A stretch of DNA of 64,000 nt from Zygnema cylindricum (GCA_037447655.1 JBBHKE010002523.1:1-64000); one strand, 5' to 3'; positions 1 to 13,022 are shown, counted from the stretch's first letter. The notes: generated from the letters alone by a model not told the origin. Numbers and translations: made by a program.

Positions 1-284
1 TCCCGGCAACTCCCGTGGAGACTCGCAAAGCCAGTCTCCCCATTCACGTTCTCGTCGGTATTTTCCTTTTCATGATGGTTCTTCTCGTCTCTAACCTCGG
101 AATTCTCGAAAAACTGACATTCCTTACTGACGCCGGTACAATTGCTCGCCGTGGAGCCGACACCCTCGTCGGAAATTTTATTGCAATTTTCATTCTTTTG
201 TGGGGAGGATTTGTCCTTTACACACTTGTATACACTGAGAAACAGGGCGCGGTCGAGGAAAAGTTGAAGGTTCCGGAGGCCTAA
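1..284 (+). CDS. C-terminal part of a two-helix membrane protein (unrecognised)
   Basis: The reading frame is open from the window edge (base 3 onward) to a TAA at 282-284, so this is the last exon or last part of a longer gene. About 93 residues are visible. They hold two hydrophobic helices, one starting near IHVLVGIFLFMMVLLV and one near NFIAIFILLWGGFVLYTLVY. A short loop with two Arg joins them, and the tail is charged (EKQGAVEEKLKVPEA). The GTG at 15 is an internal Val codon, not a start. The topology is a helical hairpin with both ends on the same side. I do not recognise the family. The gene converges with the minus-strand gene that ends at 2137. Confidence 0.55.
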   Translation, partial: PATPVETRKASLPIHVLVGIFLFMMVLLVSNLGILEKLTFLTDAGTIARRGADTLVGNFIAIFILLWGGFVLYTLVYTEKQGAVEEKLKVPEA

Positions 285-2136
285 ATGGGCGGCATTGTTT
301 TTTTGAAGGTTGAAAATTTTAGTTTACTCAGTTTAGTTCCAAACTTTATTTGTCCTGTTGATTAGCTTTTCGTCACGGTTGACCTTGTACCGAGTGAGCT
401 TTGAAAATGATTAGAATTGTTGAGGTAGGTAGCTGAGGAGTTATGGAAAGGGTTGTGTTTTTAGAGAGGTAGATAGACCTGGGCTCAGGTTTTGTACATA
501 GAATAGAAACTTGTTTTAGAAGTAGGGTCAGAAAAAGAAACATTTTAATAGTCAACGTTATTGTGTATACTTCAGACATTCTTGTCGCTTAGACCAGTGA
601 TAGGAAGCTCTCTGTTTATAATTTCCTTGTGCACAAAACTTTCCAATTAAAATTTTGAATTATCTCAGTGTAAAACACTCCACTGTCTGTTTTACTTTAC
701 CATTATGAACTTGTACTTGTCACCTTTGTTAAACTGGTTCACCAAATCATCTAGTTGTTCTCTTAAATCTTCAACCATTTTATGATGCCAGTCTCAATTT
801 TTTACTTTACCATTGTCATCTTTTTCCAATTGTAACTTTCTTCACTTCAAAACAATAGGTTTACCTTTTGACATTCTACAATTCGAAAATTTTGTTGATG
901 CGAGAGCAAGTCGTTTTGAGAAGACATCGTTTCGAACCGAAGTGTTTTTTGTGCAATTTTTTGTTTTTTGAAACTTCAATTTCTCCACATTGAGGCTGTG
1001 GTTGTTACTCCATATTGAGGCTGTGGTTGTTTCTCCATATTGAGGCTGTGTTTTGGCTGTTGGTTTGCTTCATTCCACTTTGCCTGAATTTCAGTTTCAG
1101 TTTTTAAGGGATTATCAATATCGTGAAAACAACTTTGTTTTATTTGTTTGGTTTTACAATTACCTTCAATTATACATTACCGACACAATGGCATTTTCCC
1201 AGACTCCAACATCCAGTAGACAAAAAATCTCAACCTAGCATTGTGTATTAAGTAGGAAAAAAAAGAAAAAGCATTAAGTAGGGGAGCTTGTTCACCTTCC
1301 TTCACTACGAGAGTTTAACATTTTTTGAGCCTCAAAACCTTCTTGTGATGCTATACTCTTATATACTTCTTCGAAAGACCACAATCGAAAATTGACTTCA
1401 ACATCCTGTTGTTGGTTTCAAAACAACCAAAACTCTCCAAGATAAATAACTTTGGGAGCCTGAAAATTCTTGCAAAAACTCTAAAACACCCTGTATCGTC
1501 CATACAAGACCATGAAGTTGTAAGTTTACCACATAGTGGACCATTTCATTTCTTCAGTTATAACCTGAATGTGACATATAGATTTAAATATTTATTTCCC
1601 CTCTCTATCCCCTCCCTCCCTCCTTGGGCACACATGTCTAAAAGACATTCAGCAAAAATCACAATGGAAGAGGTATAAAATCGTCTCAACAAGAGACAAA
1701 GTGTCGATTTAACAATCGGGGGAATCGTCTCAAAAATAGACAAAGTGTCAATTTAACAACCACGTGCTTTGAATCAATCGGGTACTTATTCAGCCAATTA
1801 AATCAAAGGAATAAATGTATTCATATTGGAAAAATAAGAGGTTGAAAGATAATTCTTCGAAGAAAATGTTTCCCAACTACTTTCCGAGCGAGAAAGTGAA
1901 GGGGAAGGGGAGAGGGAGGGGGAGAGGGAGAGGCTATGGGCTAAGCAGGCGATACTCTCCCGTAGATAATGGTTGTGTTATTTGATATTAAATAAGAATC
2001 TTTTTCGACATCTACGTTGTTCCCCTATGAACGACATCTATTCTAATCCTGTCTTCCACTAAAATACTACTGAAAAAATCCTAAACAGTCATTTTTTCCA
2101 GTTTTAAATGGTTTTAATTTAATCATTTATTGGTTT
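285..2136. other. Intergenic region between two converging genes
   Basis: No exon can be supported here; the open frames are short, AT-rich and without recognisable motifs. The region should hold both 3' untranslated regions. It contains a 25-bp tandem repeat at 983-1050 and a purine-rich GGGAGA tract near 1900-1933. Confidence 0.6.
983..1050. repeat. 25-bp tandem repeat, 2.7 copies
   Basis: The unit begins CTCCAYATTGAGGCTGTGG. Copies start at 983, 1008 and 1033; the last lacks its final seven bases. Copies differ by one or two bases. Confidence 0.9.
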
Positions 2137-5100
2137 TTACTGTTTTCCACAAGATCCAGGCCTCCTAGGCTTGCATAAAATTGTCCTCCCAGGATACAAG
2201 TTTTTGTTTTTGCAAACAAAACCTCTGAAGGCTCGTCCGTTCCAATACTGCAAAAGCTTTAAACTGCAGTGATATATCGATATCGCCAGATTTTGACAGG
2301 TGTTTCCCATTTTGACTGAAAAACAGCCATATGTACACGGACATTTAGAAGATAATAAATTACGAGAACGGAAAGGCACGAGCGAGGGAATAGACGGGAG
2401 GAAACTTTGGGCACAAAATTCGGTACCCGGCACTAAATTGTCACAGTTCAGTCCCGAGTTCAGACGGAAAAAACTGAACGGATTCAGTCCGTTACGAGCA
2501 ATTGCAGACTGACAAGTGTCGCCTTCCTGTAGAACGTCGTACAAACTACAAGGGTAACCCACCGCAGACTTCAAGCCGTATTCTACACATACCTGCATAA
2601 AAAAAACGAGAAAATCATTAAAAAAAGGATAGAAGAATGAAGGGAAAACGGTACAGGGAAAACGGCAAATGTTCAAGATCGCAACAAAAGTGAATGAAAA
2701 ACTTAACGTGCTTATAATGTCGTTTAACATTTACAGGCTCGAGGCAGATTTTGGGCTTACAGTGGTCTGTGGAGAGCACTTGCAAGTCGATGGAGTCGTG
2801 CAAATAGAGGGGTTTAAAAATGCAAAAGTTTCGTTATCGAGACCAAAAAGTTCTCGAGTATCATCACACGACGGTGATGTCTGCACAGAAAAACGCCAAA
2901 AGCCAGACAAGACAAAAATGAGACTAAACTGACGAGGTAAGCAAAAGAAGCAGACAAACAAATATGAATGTAAATGTACACAATATCGTGGGGGCGGGAG
3001 AGAGGGGAGGGGGGAGAGCGAAGGGAGGATGGAGATGGGAGAGAGGAGAAGGGAGAGGGGAGAAGGGAAAGGGAAGAAGGGAGAAGGGAGAAGGGAAAAG
3101 GCAGTGTAGTGGGAGTGGAGAGATGAAGCAAGTAAGAAAAAGAATTTTGAAGACGTTTTCTCTCTTACCGTTGACCCGAGCTGGTACAATGTGGCACATC
3201 TACTACTTCCACTATTGGAGACTGGACCCACGACTACAGGCTGCCCTCCAATATCTCCACAGTCTATGCCCTGTAAAAAATAAAAAATGAGATTATAAGA
3301 AGACCGATCTTCATGAATAATAGCAACATTAATTTCCTGTATCTGCTTTTGTTCTTTTATTGGAAAGAGTTGAAATTATATCTCTTAATATTGCTTCCGT
3401 TGATTTCGGCAAGTTACACTGCCTATTGTATTAGAGTTGGGGAATTATTAGTGTTAAAGCGGATTTAGTATTAACTACACTAAATTATGCTTTGCAACAT
3501 GGCTCATTATGGACCACTTAAAGAAAGTGTTATTAACATTGATTTTTGATTTTGGGTCAGAAAAACAGGCACTCCAATGACACGACATAGCTCTCGTTTT
3601 TGATACAAAATAAGAAGTCAAAGTTTTCAATAGATTTAGGATATTGCCAGAAGGGAAAAGAATTCACGTACGTCGTTGAGGAAAAAAAAGGTAAGGAAGC
3701 TCAAGTTATTGGTAATAGCGGCAGTTGCACAGGTGCCTCCTTCTGGAACTATATATATATTTGACAAAGAATTGAACTCATATTGGGTACCTGAAATTTC
3801 CCCGGAGTACCAGTACAAGCGGTTAAGTACACAATAAAAATAAATATAAAACAATAGGGTAGCACATTAAGGCATCCATTTCAATTCTTTTTAAAATCCT
3901 TTGCAGCAGTCAAAAATTGCAACAGCTTCGTCAACTTGCCTAACGATGTACGAATTTGTAAAAGGAAAAAGCCTCAAAATCTCATCAAACTTTACAGATC
4001 ACATTGCAACTGATAGTCAACGATAAACTCTACCAAGTCCCACAGTTTTTATCTATGTTTCCATAAATATATTCGATAATTTATTCCTCTTTGGTTAGTT
4101 AGAGAAAACTTACTAGAAATACATGTAGTAACATTGTTTGACTCCACATCTGAAATCCAGCCCTCTGGACAGATGCACGTAAATCCTCCCAATCCGTCGT
4201 TTACACATGTTCCGATGGTACAAGGATTAATGGTTCCTTTATTACATACATCCACTGCCAAAAAAAAAAACAACGGCCCACCACCCCACAACTTCTGATC
4301 AACTTTATGCATTTCGCAAGAATTTGTTGGTTTTGGATTCTATACTTTCTATGCATTGTTTAGTTTTGGCTTTAGGTTAAAATGCGAGATTGCTTTACGT
4401 TGAATAGCTTTCTGTGGGTTTAACTTTATGTAGGTTCTAAGCATTTTTAACTATTTTGTCTGGTTTCATTTGTGTGGCTCCTATTCAGTGTTACATTTTG
4501 AGTTTAGTAGACAAATAGGGAAGACATGCAATTAGATTCTGAGACTCAAATTGGGCCACTGACAAAGATAACATAAATTAAATTTTCATTTGTTTACAAT
4601 TCAGGAAAGTATGCAATTCAGTTTCTGAAATGATTCCAACAAAAACACAATGGAAGTTGATGAGTTTCGATTCATTGACAACACATTAATGGATGTAATT
4701 TAGTGACGAATTGTAATACCCAAAACCAAAGAAAGCTGATAACGTTTCATTTGTCCAAAAAATTGAGAAGACAATTTAAGAACATAATGTTATGTGAAGG
4801 AAATTTTATGAAGAATCATACCGAAGACACATGTCGAAAGTCCAATGGAATTAATAACATTCACAAATCCCTCCGGACACAAACAAGAAATTGGAAAACT
4901 TCCGACGGAAGTCAAATTTGAAGGCAAACATTCGCCACCTCCACATAATGTAAGAGCTCCAAGCGGACAACCGTTGGAAACAAGAGGAGGTGGGGGAGGA
5001 AGGGAGGGAGGAGGAGGGGGGGGAAGAGGAGGGGGGGGAGGAGGAGGCGGAGGTCGAGGAGGACGAGGAGGAGGAGGAGGTGGAGGTGGGGATGGAGAAA

Positions 5101-8100
5101 GAGGTGGAGAGGCAGTAGGAGAAGGGGGAGAGGGAGGGGGGAGTGGAGGGGGAGAGGGAGGGGGGAGTGGAGGGAGAGGAGGTCGGGGAGGGGGAGAGCT
5201 AGGGGGGGGGGGAGGAGGAGAGGGAGGAGGAGAGGGAGGAGGAGAGGGAGGAGGAGAGGTAGAGGGAGGAGGTGGACGGGGAGGAGGAGAGGGAGGAGGT
5301 GATGGAGAGGGAGGAGGTGGAGAGGGAGGAGGAGAGGGAGAGGGAGGCGGTGGAGAGGGAGGAGTTGGAGACGGAGGTGGAGAGGGAGGTGGAGAAGGAG
5401 GCGGTGGAGAGGGAGGAGGAGGGGGAGGCGGTGGAGAGGGAGGGGGATGGGGAGGCGGAGGAGATTCTGTTGGAAATGACCAGAGGGAAAGTAAGGATGT
5501 CAGTCACATTCATTCTATGAACATATTTGTGAGTATGATGACTCAATTTCACAAGCTGTCAATCTGATTTAAAATTCAGTTTTTTGGATTAAATGATGCA
5601 AACCAGAAACAATTTTTTCTTCAGAAACAACTGTTGTAGTACAATCGTGAGCTTAATTGACTGATACAGGTCAAAAACCACCTTATGTGACCAAGTTAAA
5701 TCAATTTTGTAGTACTCCTACAGAGCACCCAGGATTATCAGTCTTTACCCTCCTCCCTTTGCCCTTTCCTACCCCTTTCCTCTCTTTCCCACCTCTCCTC
5801 TCCCTCTCACCCCTCCTCTCCTACCCCTTGAAGGCAAAAAGAAAACCGTACCGCAATTCAATTGGCACTTTTTATTGCTCCATCAACTTTGATGTCGACA
5901 AAATAGACACACAACCTCATAGTATAAAAAGGGAATAAAAGAGAATAACCGTACCTATAAATGTCCCAAGAACCTCCACTTCACACAAAGTAAGGAGACC
6001 ACCTTTTTTCGGAAGATAAACCCACACAAATTGCCCGACTAATGTACAATTTTTATAAATCGGAAAACCATTATTTGTCGGGGAAAATATAAACACATTT
6101 TCCGGATCACATTCTACATTTCCAAGCCCGTTCCAGGAAGAGTTACTACTGCCTATCCACACACTAACATTATCTGATCGTTCAGTGAAACCATCTGTTC
6201 TCGAATACAATAAAACTTGTCGCACATTTGCATTCCTTTGAAGATCGACTTTCCACCATACAGGAATTGTGGAGTCATAATTGGTGTGTGAACAAGTTCC
6301 CGAACTGAAGTTCCCGTTTGCAAAATTGCCATCAACTGCAAATTTTGCTTCACACCCAGATACATAATCCTTACAGTCCATTGTACTGCTCTGAAAGGCA
6401 GGTTTTCCGAGAGCCAGATCCACTGCAAGAAGTCATGAATTACAAAGCAAAACTTAGATAATAGGGCAGAAGAGGGATCCAAAATAGAAGTCGTAAAGCA
6501 AGATAGGGACCTTAAAGCAAAATCTGTACCTGAAGGCAGAAACCTTTCAGCAAAATATGATTTCTACAGCATTACATGGATGTTAAAGAAAATTGAGAAT
6601 CAAAAGAAGGGTCTTAACGCAAAATATCATCATCCAAAGCATGACCAAGCAAGTGTAAAAAGACATCCAATTCCTATACTTCAACATGGAAAACGACAAA
6701 AACGATACATCTGGGAAGTGGATAGCAAGGAAATCAATAAGAGAATACACAATAATTTTGATGCTTAAAAATAAATTAATATTAAATAAGTTAATAAAGC
6801 ATTAGTAAATTTCAAATCATAGGCTAACACCGCCCAGCTTTAATTATGCTTTATGTATAAAAATGCTAAGTTTACCAGGCGCAACAGATGGTGGAGGAGG
6901 ATTGGAGTCCACCAAAAGTCGGCGTTTCCTACTGGAGGAACCTGAACCAGAAAAAGTTATAAGAAAAGTGATCAATTTTGAATTCAGAAAAGAGGTATTG
7001 CATCAAACTAATTCTAAAGTTTTTCTTTCTCTAACACCTCTCACTTAAAGCTAAAGTCGGAGCTTTCGGTTGATCGTTAAGTTTTTGAAAGGTTCCCATG
7101 TAACCTGACAAAAACCAGAATGACACAAGGCAGAAAATAACAATTTTCCTGAGGTTGGACATCTCTTAGTTAAATGAGCAAGTAGTTTTCTAAAGCATCT
7201 AAAAACCAAGCTGTTTCCTAAAAAACATTACCATCAAAGTCCCATGGAAAGCATCTGAAAACCATACAGTTTTCTAAAAACACTGTCATGGAAAGCATTG
7301 AAAAACCATCACCACAGAAAAGGCCTCTGTTTGAGAACTTACCAAAAGGGTAGATAACAGGATAAACAGGAGCAAGAGAGAGCATGTTGCAGATGCCGTC
7401 GTCTGGAAATTCCGTTCTACGGATCCGTATGTAACCTCCGTCGCCCCATTCTTTGCCCCACGAATTTCGAGCGAGCCAATAGCCTTCTCCATAGCCCACA
7501 ATAAGAAGGTTATGGTTCAAAAGATCGAGACTGCAATTGCGACCTGAATAACTTCCCGTGTAGATACCATTCTGCAAAACAAAAAAGGCAAAATCAAAAC
7601 TCTATCATTAAAACCAGTGATAGAATGCATAGAACTTCTTTCCTTTTGTAAGGTTTGGTCAATTGTGAAAGAGTATTCAACAAACAACTGTCACATTATG
7701 TAACCAGCAAAATAAGAAAATCCGTTGATAAAACTATAAGTGAACATCTAAGAATTGCCCGCCAGGATTTAACATTGGCCTTAAGGGACAGAGTGGCAAT
7801 TATGCTCAATGTCTGTCAAGATACTTTAGGGTAGAAAACTTTCTGATAGCAAGGTTGGTTTTTCAAGCTCTTAACATCCGGAGTGGTTAGGAAGTAAGAT
7901 ATGAAATCTCCAAGCAATGCATTCAACTAAGACATGGAAGCACCAGCAGAGTAAGATAGTTCATTGATAAATAGTTTTTAAGTGAACGTTCAATCTCACA
8001 TCTGTACTCTATAAACATGTTTTCTCCAGAATAATATTTCACCAACCGGCAACATTTCCCATGCCCTCAATACACTAAGAAAATTCCTCGCAGTTCGTTA

Positions 8101-11004
8101 TACAAAACCATAACTGTAGTTTAACTTACTTGCAAACCATGAGTAATTTTTGAAAGTACTACCCCTCTCCCTCCCCCCCTCCCCATCCCCATCCCCTCGC
8201 CCTCCCCCTCCCCCTCCCCTTCTCCCTTTTTTTTCGTGAGAAATACCTACCGAGTTCCAATCTCGCAAACCACCCTCTGTGGAGATTCCCACAATGACCG
8301 GTTGACTCGCTACCGCCCGTTTTAAAGCCAGAGGATCGCGGGAAGGAACTTGCTCCCAACCAATAATTTTTCGCGATGATAAAATACCTGCCTGTGTCAA
8401 TTCAAAAATTCGACATTCAAGATTCAACATTCATCCGTCGAATTTTTTCCACCAATGTTAACATACCTGTCTCTGTCCATTCAAAAATCGACATTCAACC
8501 TTTTAATTTTTTCCTCGATGTTGAAATGCCCGCCTCTGTCCATTTAAAGAGACAACATTCAACCTTTGACTTTTTCCACAATGTTTAAATAACTTCCTCC
8601 ATCCATTTACAAATTCAGAGCTCAACCATAAAAGTCCAACATACGGAGACAAGATAGGGACAGACATTTTTGCGATAAATTAAACAACTTTCTCGCGCGA
8701 AAAAGAGTACAAGTCCTTAACGAGGAACTGCCTTAACTGCTACAAGGAAATCACAAAATATTTCAAGGACAGATTTATAAGCGGATAAATTAATCAATTT
8801 TCACCCATGAAAAGGTGTAAAAAGTCATTCTGGAAGAATTGTCTCTAACTGTCACAGCAAAACTGTTTTCTGCACAAAATGTTTCAAATCTTCAAAGAAC
8901 AACCACTACTCGGGCCCACGTAGAAACCAACAGTCTTTATATGTCAAAACAACCGTGAAGACAAGTTGAAAAAGACAAGCTTACTTGGCTGTTATTTCCA
9001 CATAACCCCTTAAAATTGCCTTCTGTAGAAAGGAACCCAGTTTTTGCCGCATACTCGAGTGCGTCCTCCGGCCATCCCCCATTGCAGGAGCTGAAAGGAC
9101 CAGAACAAGACAAAATCTCCTCCACTTCCAGATTTGGTCCTCCATATGTTTCTGAGTCCAGTCCAAGAACCAATAACAGGGCAGCCTGGATGGCATCTAC
9201 GGCCGAATATGCCCACGTACCACCTTCACGATAAAAAAAATAAAAAAAATGATGAATAAGAAATGAGAAATATAAAAAGGAAATACACCATGAAATGCTC
9301 AATAAAACTCTAAAAAAAGAAATAAAACGTAGATAGATGGACAGAAACCCTGATGTATCTATCTGGAGAGGTTAAAAAGATAGCAAAACCTCTTTTCTTT
9401 GGTAGAATCCTAATTGAACCAAAACATGACGACATAAGCCCACGTGCCACCTGCATAATTTTCAACCTTGAAATGCTCAATAATAAAGACACTATTGAAC
9501 TGAAAAATGACAATGTATTACTCACAATCTTAGTACTTGAGTGGAACATGAGGTCAAAGTCAACATTTTTTAATTTAAAGGAACGGTTGTCGATAATCTC
9601 GTTCAATAATAAACATTATTGAAGGAATGCTCAACAAAAACAGAGTTTTGAACAAAAAAATAACAACATATTACTAACAATCGTAGTTCTTGAGTGTGGA
9701 ATATGAGTCCAAAATCTTTATTTTTTACTTGTCTGTAATGGTTAAAGATAATTTAATGCTTATTGTTGGCCATGAATTACCCAAGAACAACTTCTAAACC
9801 GTGCATTAGACCACACTCTTTTTCATATTGTATTCTTTTCTTCCACACAATTACAAACCGTGAATAAGCGTAAGAAAAAGTCCGCGTTTACAAATACAAT
9901 TTAGGATGGACCATACTTTTTTTCCATTCATACTTCTTGCCTGTCTAGAATAATTGCAATGAACAGTATATTAGAGGAAAAAGTGACAACATAACATCCA
10001 CAATCTCACCCATATAAAATTAATGTTCTACAGCCATAGGTGGGATCGATATTGATGACACCATTAGAATTGATTGATGACTCCAAATTGGTATTCATAT
10101 TGGCGATTGTAACAGTACTAATACCTGGTCAGTACCATTTAGAATTAAAACTACTTCTGGCAACACCAAAGACTCATCAAGAGTAACTTCAAAAACAATT
10201 CTGAAAAATAAACGTCATCACTGCAATCTTCTCGCCAAATGAAAATCATAATCAAATTTGACATCAATATCAACATGAACAACATAGTGATGTCAATAAA
10301 TACATGTAAAGAGTCACAGAAGATGCATATCTTTAAATTTCAATCTTGGATTTTCAGATTTTAACCCATAAGCCGGAACCGAGACATTCCATATTCGACG
10401 TTGACCCTTAGAGGAGCTTAAACAAACATAAACACAACATCGACATTGAAAAAAAAATACAATGCCGTTGACGTTGAAAGAAAGCACTGGAGAATCACTG
10501 GTCTACTAGGAGAAAGAAAATTGAACACCCTGAGAGGTTTGTATAGAAAAACGTCCACTTACTACATGCTCCCTGGTTTCGCACTCCATCGAAGAGATGC
10601 GACCAATCAACACTGGCGGGTACATCCTTAACACTATCATAGCGGAATTCATTGGTAAGCTTTTCAATGGTTAAAACACGTTGTTCATTAGCCACGATAT
10701 TGAGATCTAGTCCCGTCGTAAAGTTGGCATTGATTGAAGGAGGGGGAGGTGGAACAGATTTTGAAACATTGCAAAAAACGAACTCTTGAATATCACAGAC
10801 TCCACTACTCTCGCTAAACCGCAGGTTGCCTTCACATTTTCCCGAACCTGTTTCGGTTCCATTTTCGCATATGCAGAAAAAGCTGCCCAAGCCAACAAAA
10901 AGATAATAAGCTTCTGAAAAGAGAGAAAAAGAAATCAGTTGTAAAGATAACAATGTAGATACATATTCATTTTTGGGATGTTTATAGTAAAACTTACTCA
11001 GCAT
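2137..11004 (-). CDS. Secreted mosaic protein: papain-like pseudopeptidase + F5/8C + SPPP linker + 2 EGF + LysM array
   Basis: Exons: 11004-10998, 10913-10563, 9223-8985, 8391-8251, 7571-7343, 6941-6876, 6422-5955, 5466-4822, 4254-4114, 3790-3672, 3270-3169, 2880-2761, 2592-2137. They total 3084 nt (1027 aa), all with GT-AG introns and matching phases. Residues 1-18 form a signal peptide. A short Cys-containing N-terminus leads to a C1A papain fold (about 103-325). Gln116 and the NSWG Asn282 are present and His266 is in place, but the catalytic Cys is Thr122 (SGTWAYSA). A lectin-like F5/8 type C domain covers about 348-500. A Ser-Pro-rich linker follows to about 663, then EGF-like modules at about 664-715 and 716-762. 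LysM-like repeats with fungal/plant-type CxxA and LN spacing run from about 775 to the end. No I29 inhibitor prodomain is visible. Expected to act at the cell surface or wall, probably as a carbohydrate-binding non-protease or an atypical hydrolase. A start at 11040 in the same frame is possible. Confidence 0.85.
3415..3560. mobile_element. One-ended remnant of a TA-flanked MITE (CACTGCC type) in an intron
   Basis: It begins TACACTGCC at 3415. Its interior (a TTATGGACCACTTAAAG-like block, then TTTTGGGTCAGA) matches the interior of the 57935-58467 element and, inverted, that of 14279-14427. No opposite end is visible. It lies in the intron 3271-3671 of the mosaic gene. Confidence 0.6.
4980..5464. 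repeat. Purine-rich GGAGGN repeat tract that encodes the SPPP linker
   Basis: The plus strand is almost pure purine (GGAGGAGAGGGAGG and variants) for nearly 500 bases. On the minus strand the coding frame reads Ser-Pro-Pro-Pro and Pro-rich variants. The long glycine-rich plus-strand frame is only the antisense shadow of this exon. The one CTA on the plus strand (5199-5201) is out of frame for the gene, so the linker stays open. Confidence 0.85.
8388..8592. repeat. About 65-bp tandem repeat spanning an intron-exon junction
   Basis: Three degenerate copies start near 8388, 8465 and 8530. Each has a CTGYCTCTGTCCATTCAAA-like block followed by CGACATTCAA and a T-rich segment. The first copy contains the splice acceptor of the fourth exon of the mosaic gene (exon begins at 8391 on the minus strand). 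Confidence 0.75.
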
Positions 11005-13022
11005 ACACTTTAATTCAATACAGAAAATACAGTCAGCCAAAATTTACTAGTAACAGAAACCCCAGTGATATAAAGAGAACTGAAAAAAAACAAAACAAAA
11101 AACAAGAGCCAACCAAGGGCATTGCCAAGCAAAACTAACCGGCATGGAGGGGATGTGATGACATCAGCAAACTTTCCATATCCTTTCCCATCGCAACAGT
11201 TCAGCAAAACCTGCAAATTGTTACCAAACAGACAAATTTTGTTAGCTTCTCTCGCAAAGGGTTTGAGAAACATGGTTTGAATATTTCCTTTCAGAATTGA
11301 TTTCCTTTGAGATTCGATGGACAAAACTTCCCTAATAAGGCAGTTGTTCAGCACATTTTGAAATTCAAATCGACGTTAAGAAAAACCATTGCAAAAACTA
11401 GCATAAACTGAAGGAAAGGCTCTAATTGCTCCGCTTGTCGCCAAGCTTGCAAACGTTTTCGAATGTTCACATCATCTAATGAACTTCAAATAATAGCAAG
11501 GAAGAAGAGAACAAAAGATGTCAAGTGAGAATAAAGTAGACAAGAAAAGAGAACTAGAGCTGAAATTTTAGAATCATGGCAACAATACATGTATATTTAG
11601 AATGTTTCCAACATCATGTAAGTCATTTCGGAATGGAAAAACCAAGGTAAATGAATGAAAGCTGTGGACTTTCCTTTCACTTACAATTGCCAGATGAAGA
11701 ATGGAAGTAAACCTCATTGACAACAAAAAAACAAAACAAACAAGCAACTGAAGGGAAATGCTGTTGACATGGACAAAGGTGAAACTGAATGGCATAAAAT
11801 AACAACTCTGAATGTATGAGACTGAGTAAATAAACATTGGACCCACTTATTCATCCATACAGTAGTTATTTTGATGGCAGTGAATGGCTATAAAATCTGG
11901 CTGTTTGTTGCTCGAGATTATGGACAGAAAAGCTTAGCAATTAAAAAACATCTGACTACGTGCATAGGGTATAGAATTTGAACAGAAAAACAAAATTGTA
12001 AAACAGCTCCATACACTTGTTTGGGACAAAATCAAACCCATTGTCTTTTTGCATAAAAACGCTTTCAAAATAAATTTTTCAGAACCGTAACCTCAAAAAG
12101 GATGTAGATCAATCAATGTCATCTTTATTAAACATTTTGCAGTGTCTACAAATAATGAAATGCAGGACGCAGAGGGGACAACACCGACATTGTCATGAAT
12201 AATGAGAGGGAACAGGACAGGATAAAAAAGCAAGTCAGGGACTGCTCTGGGTAGATTTTCCCAGCAAATGTGACATTATTATGTCATTCCAATGCAGACC
12301 CATAAATAGTTCTAGTTTATAAAAGCACCGTAACTGTGATCGACTGGGTTTGGAAGATCATGTGAACTGTCCCCCTACTTTCCATCGACTCATGTCAGCA
12401 TTTGTCCCGAATGAGGTCATACACAATTATTGTGAACAGGAAACAAGTGGTTTCACAAATTTTCTCGAGTAAATCTCCCATTCAGTTAGTGCTTGGAACA
12501 ACTTTATTACCAACCGCTTATCATCAGCTCTTGAATATAAAGGTAGGGGCTGATAGTGTTTCATAAAAGATGTGTAACATAAGTTGAGTATAATCTCCCA
12601 AATTTACTAGTCATGTGGACAATGCAATCAGACGTTTGAGTGTATAGTTTGAAATATACACATTATATTGTGAACATTCCAAATGTAAACGCTGGACAAA
12701 TAATGAAGATCTGGACATCATTTCGACTTTCAAGATTGCCTACTTGAACAAAAAATTGGAGAAAGGTCTTAGCAACATCAAAGGCTTTGTTTGAACGATT
12801 GTTGGCAGAATTTTTACCAAAAAAACATCAAGATCATGTCACACAACATAAACACTACTCAAACTGAAACACAGTTAAAGAAACATCAGCTTGTATAACT
12901 AAGATGTAGGAACCTCTAGTGATATGATAACCATAACGCTTCATGTTTTCCTTGACCTACGACTTCGCGATCACAATGTTCGTTATTCACAGATATGCCG
13001 TCTCCCAACAATTATCTAAGTT
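11005..13022. other. Intergenic region upstream of the mosaic gene
   Basis: No convincing exons, domains or transposon ends were seen. The open frames on both strands are short and rich in Phe/Leu or Lys without motifs. It must hold the promoter and 5' leader of the mosaic gene and the 3' end of the chitin-binding gene. Confidence 0.6.

Noticed and set aside
4845-5567. 240-residue glycine-rich open frame on the plus strand
   Set aside because: It is the antisense of the SPPP linker exon and EGF exon of the minus-strand mosaic gene, which has phase-matched splice sites and conserved domains.
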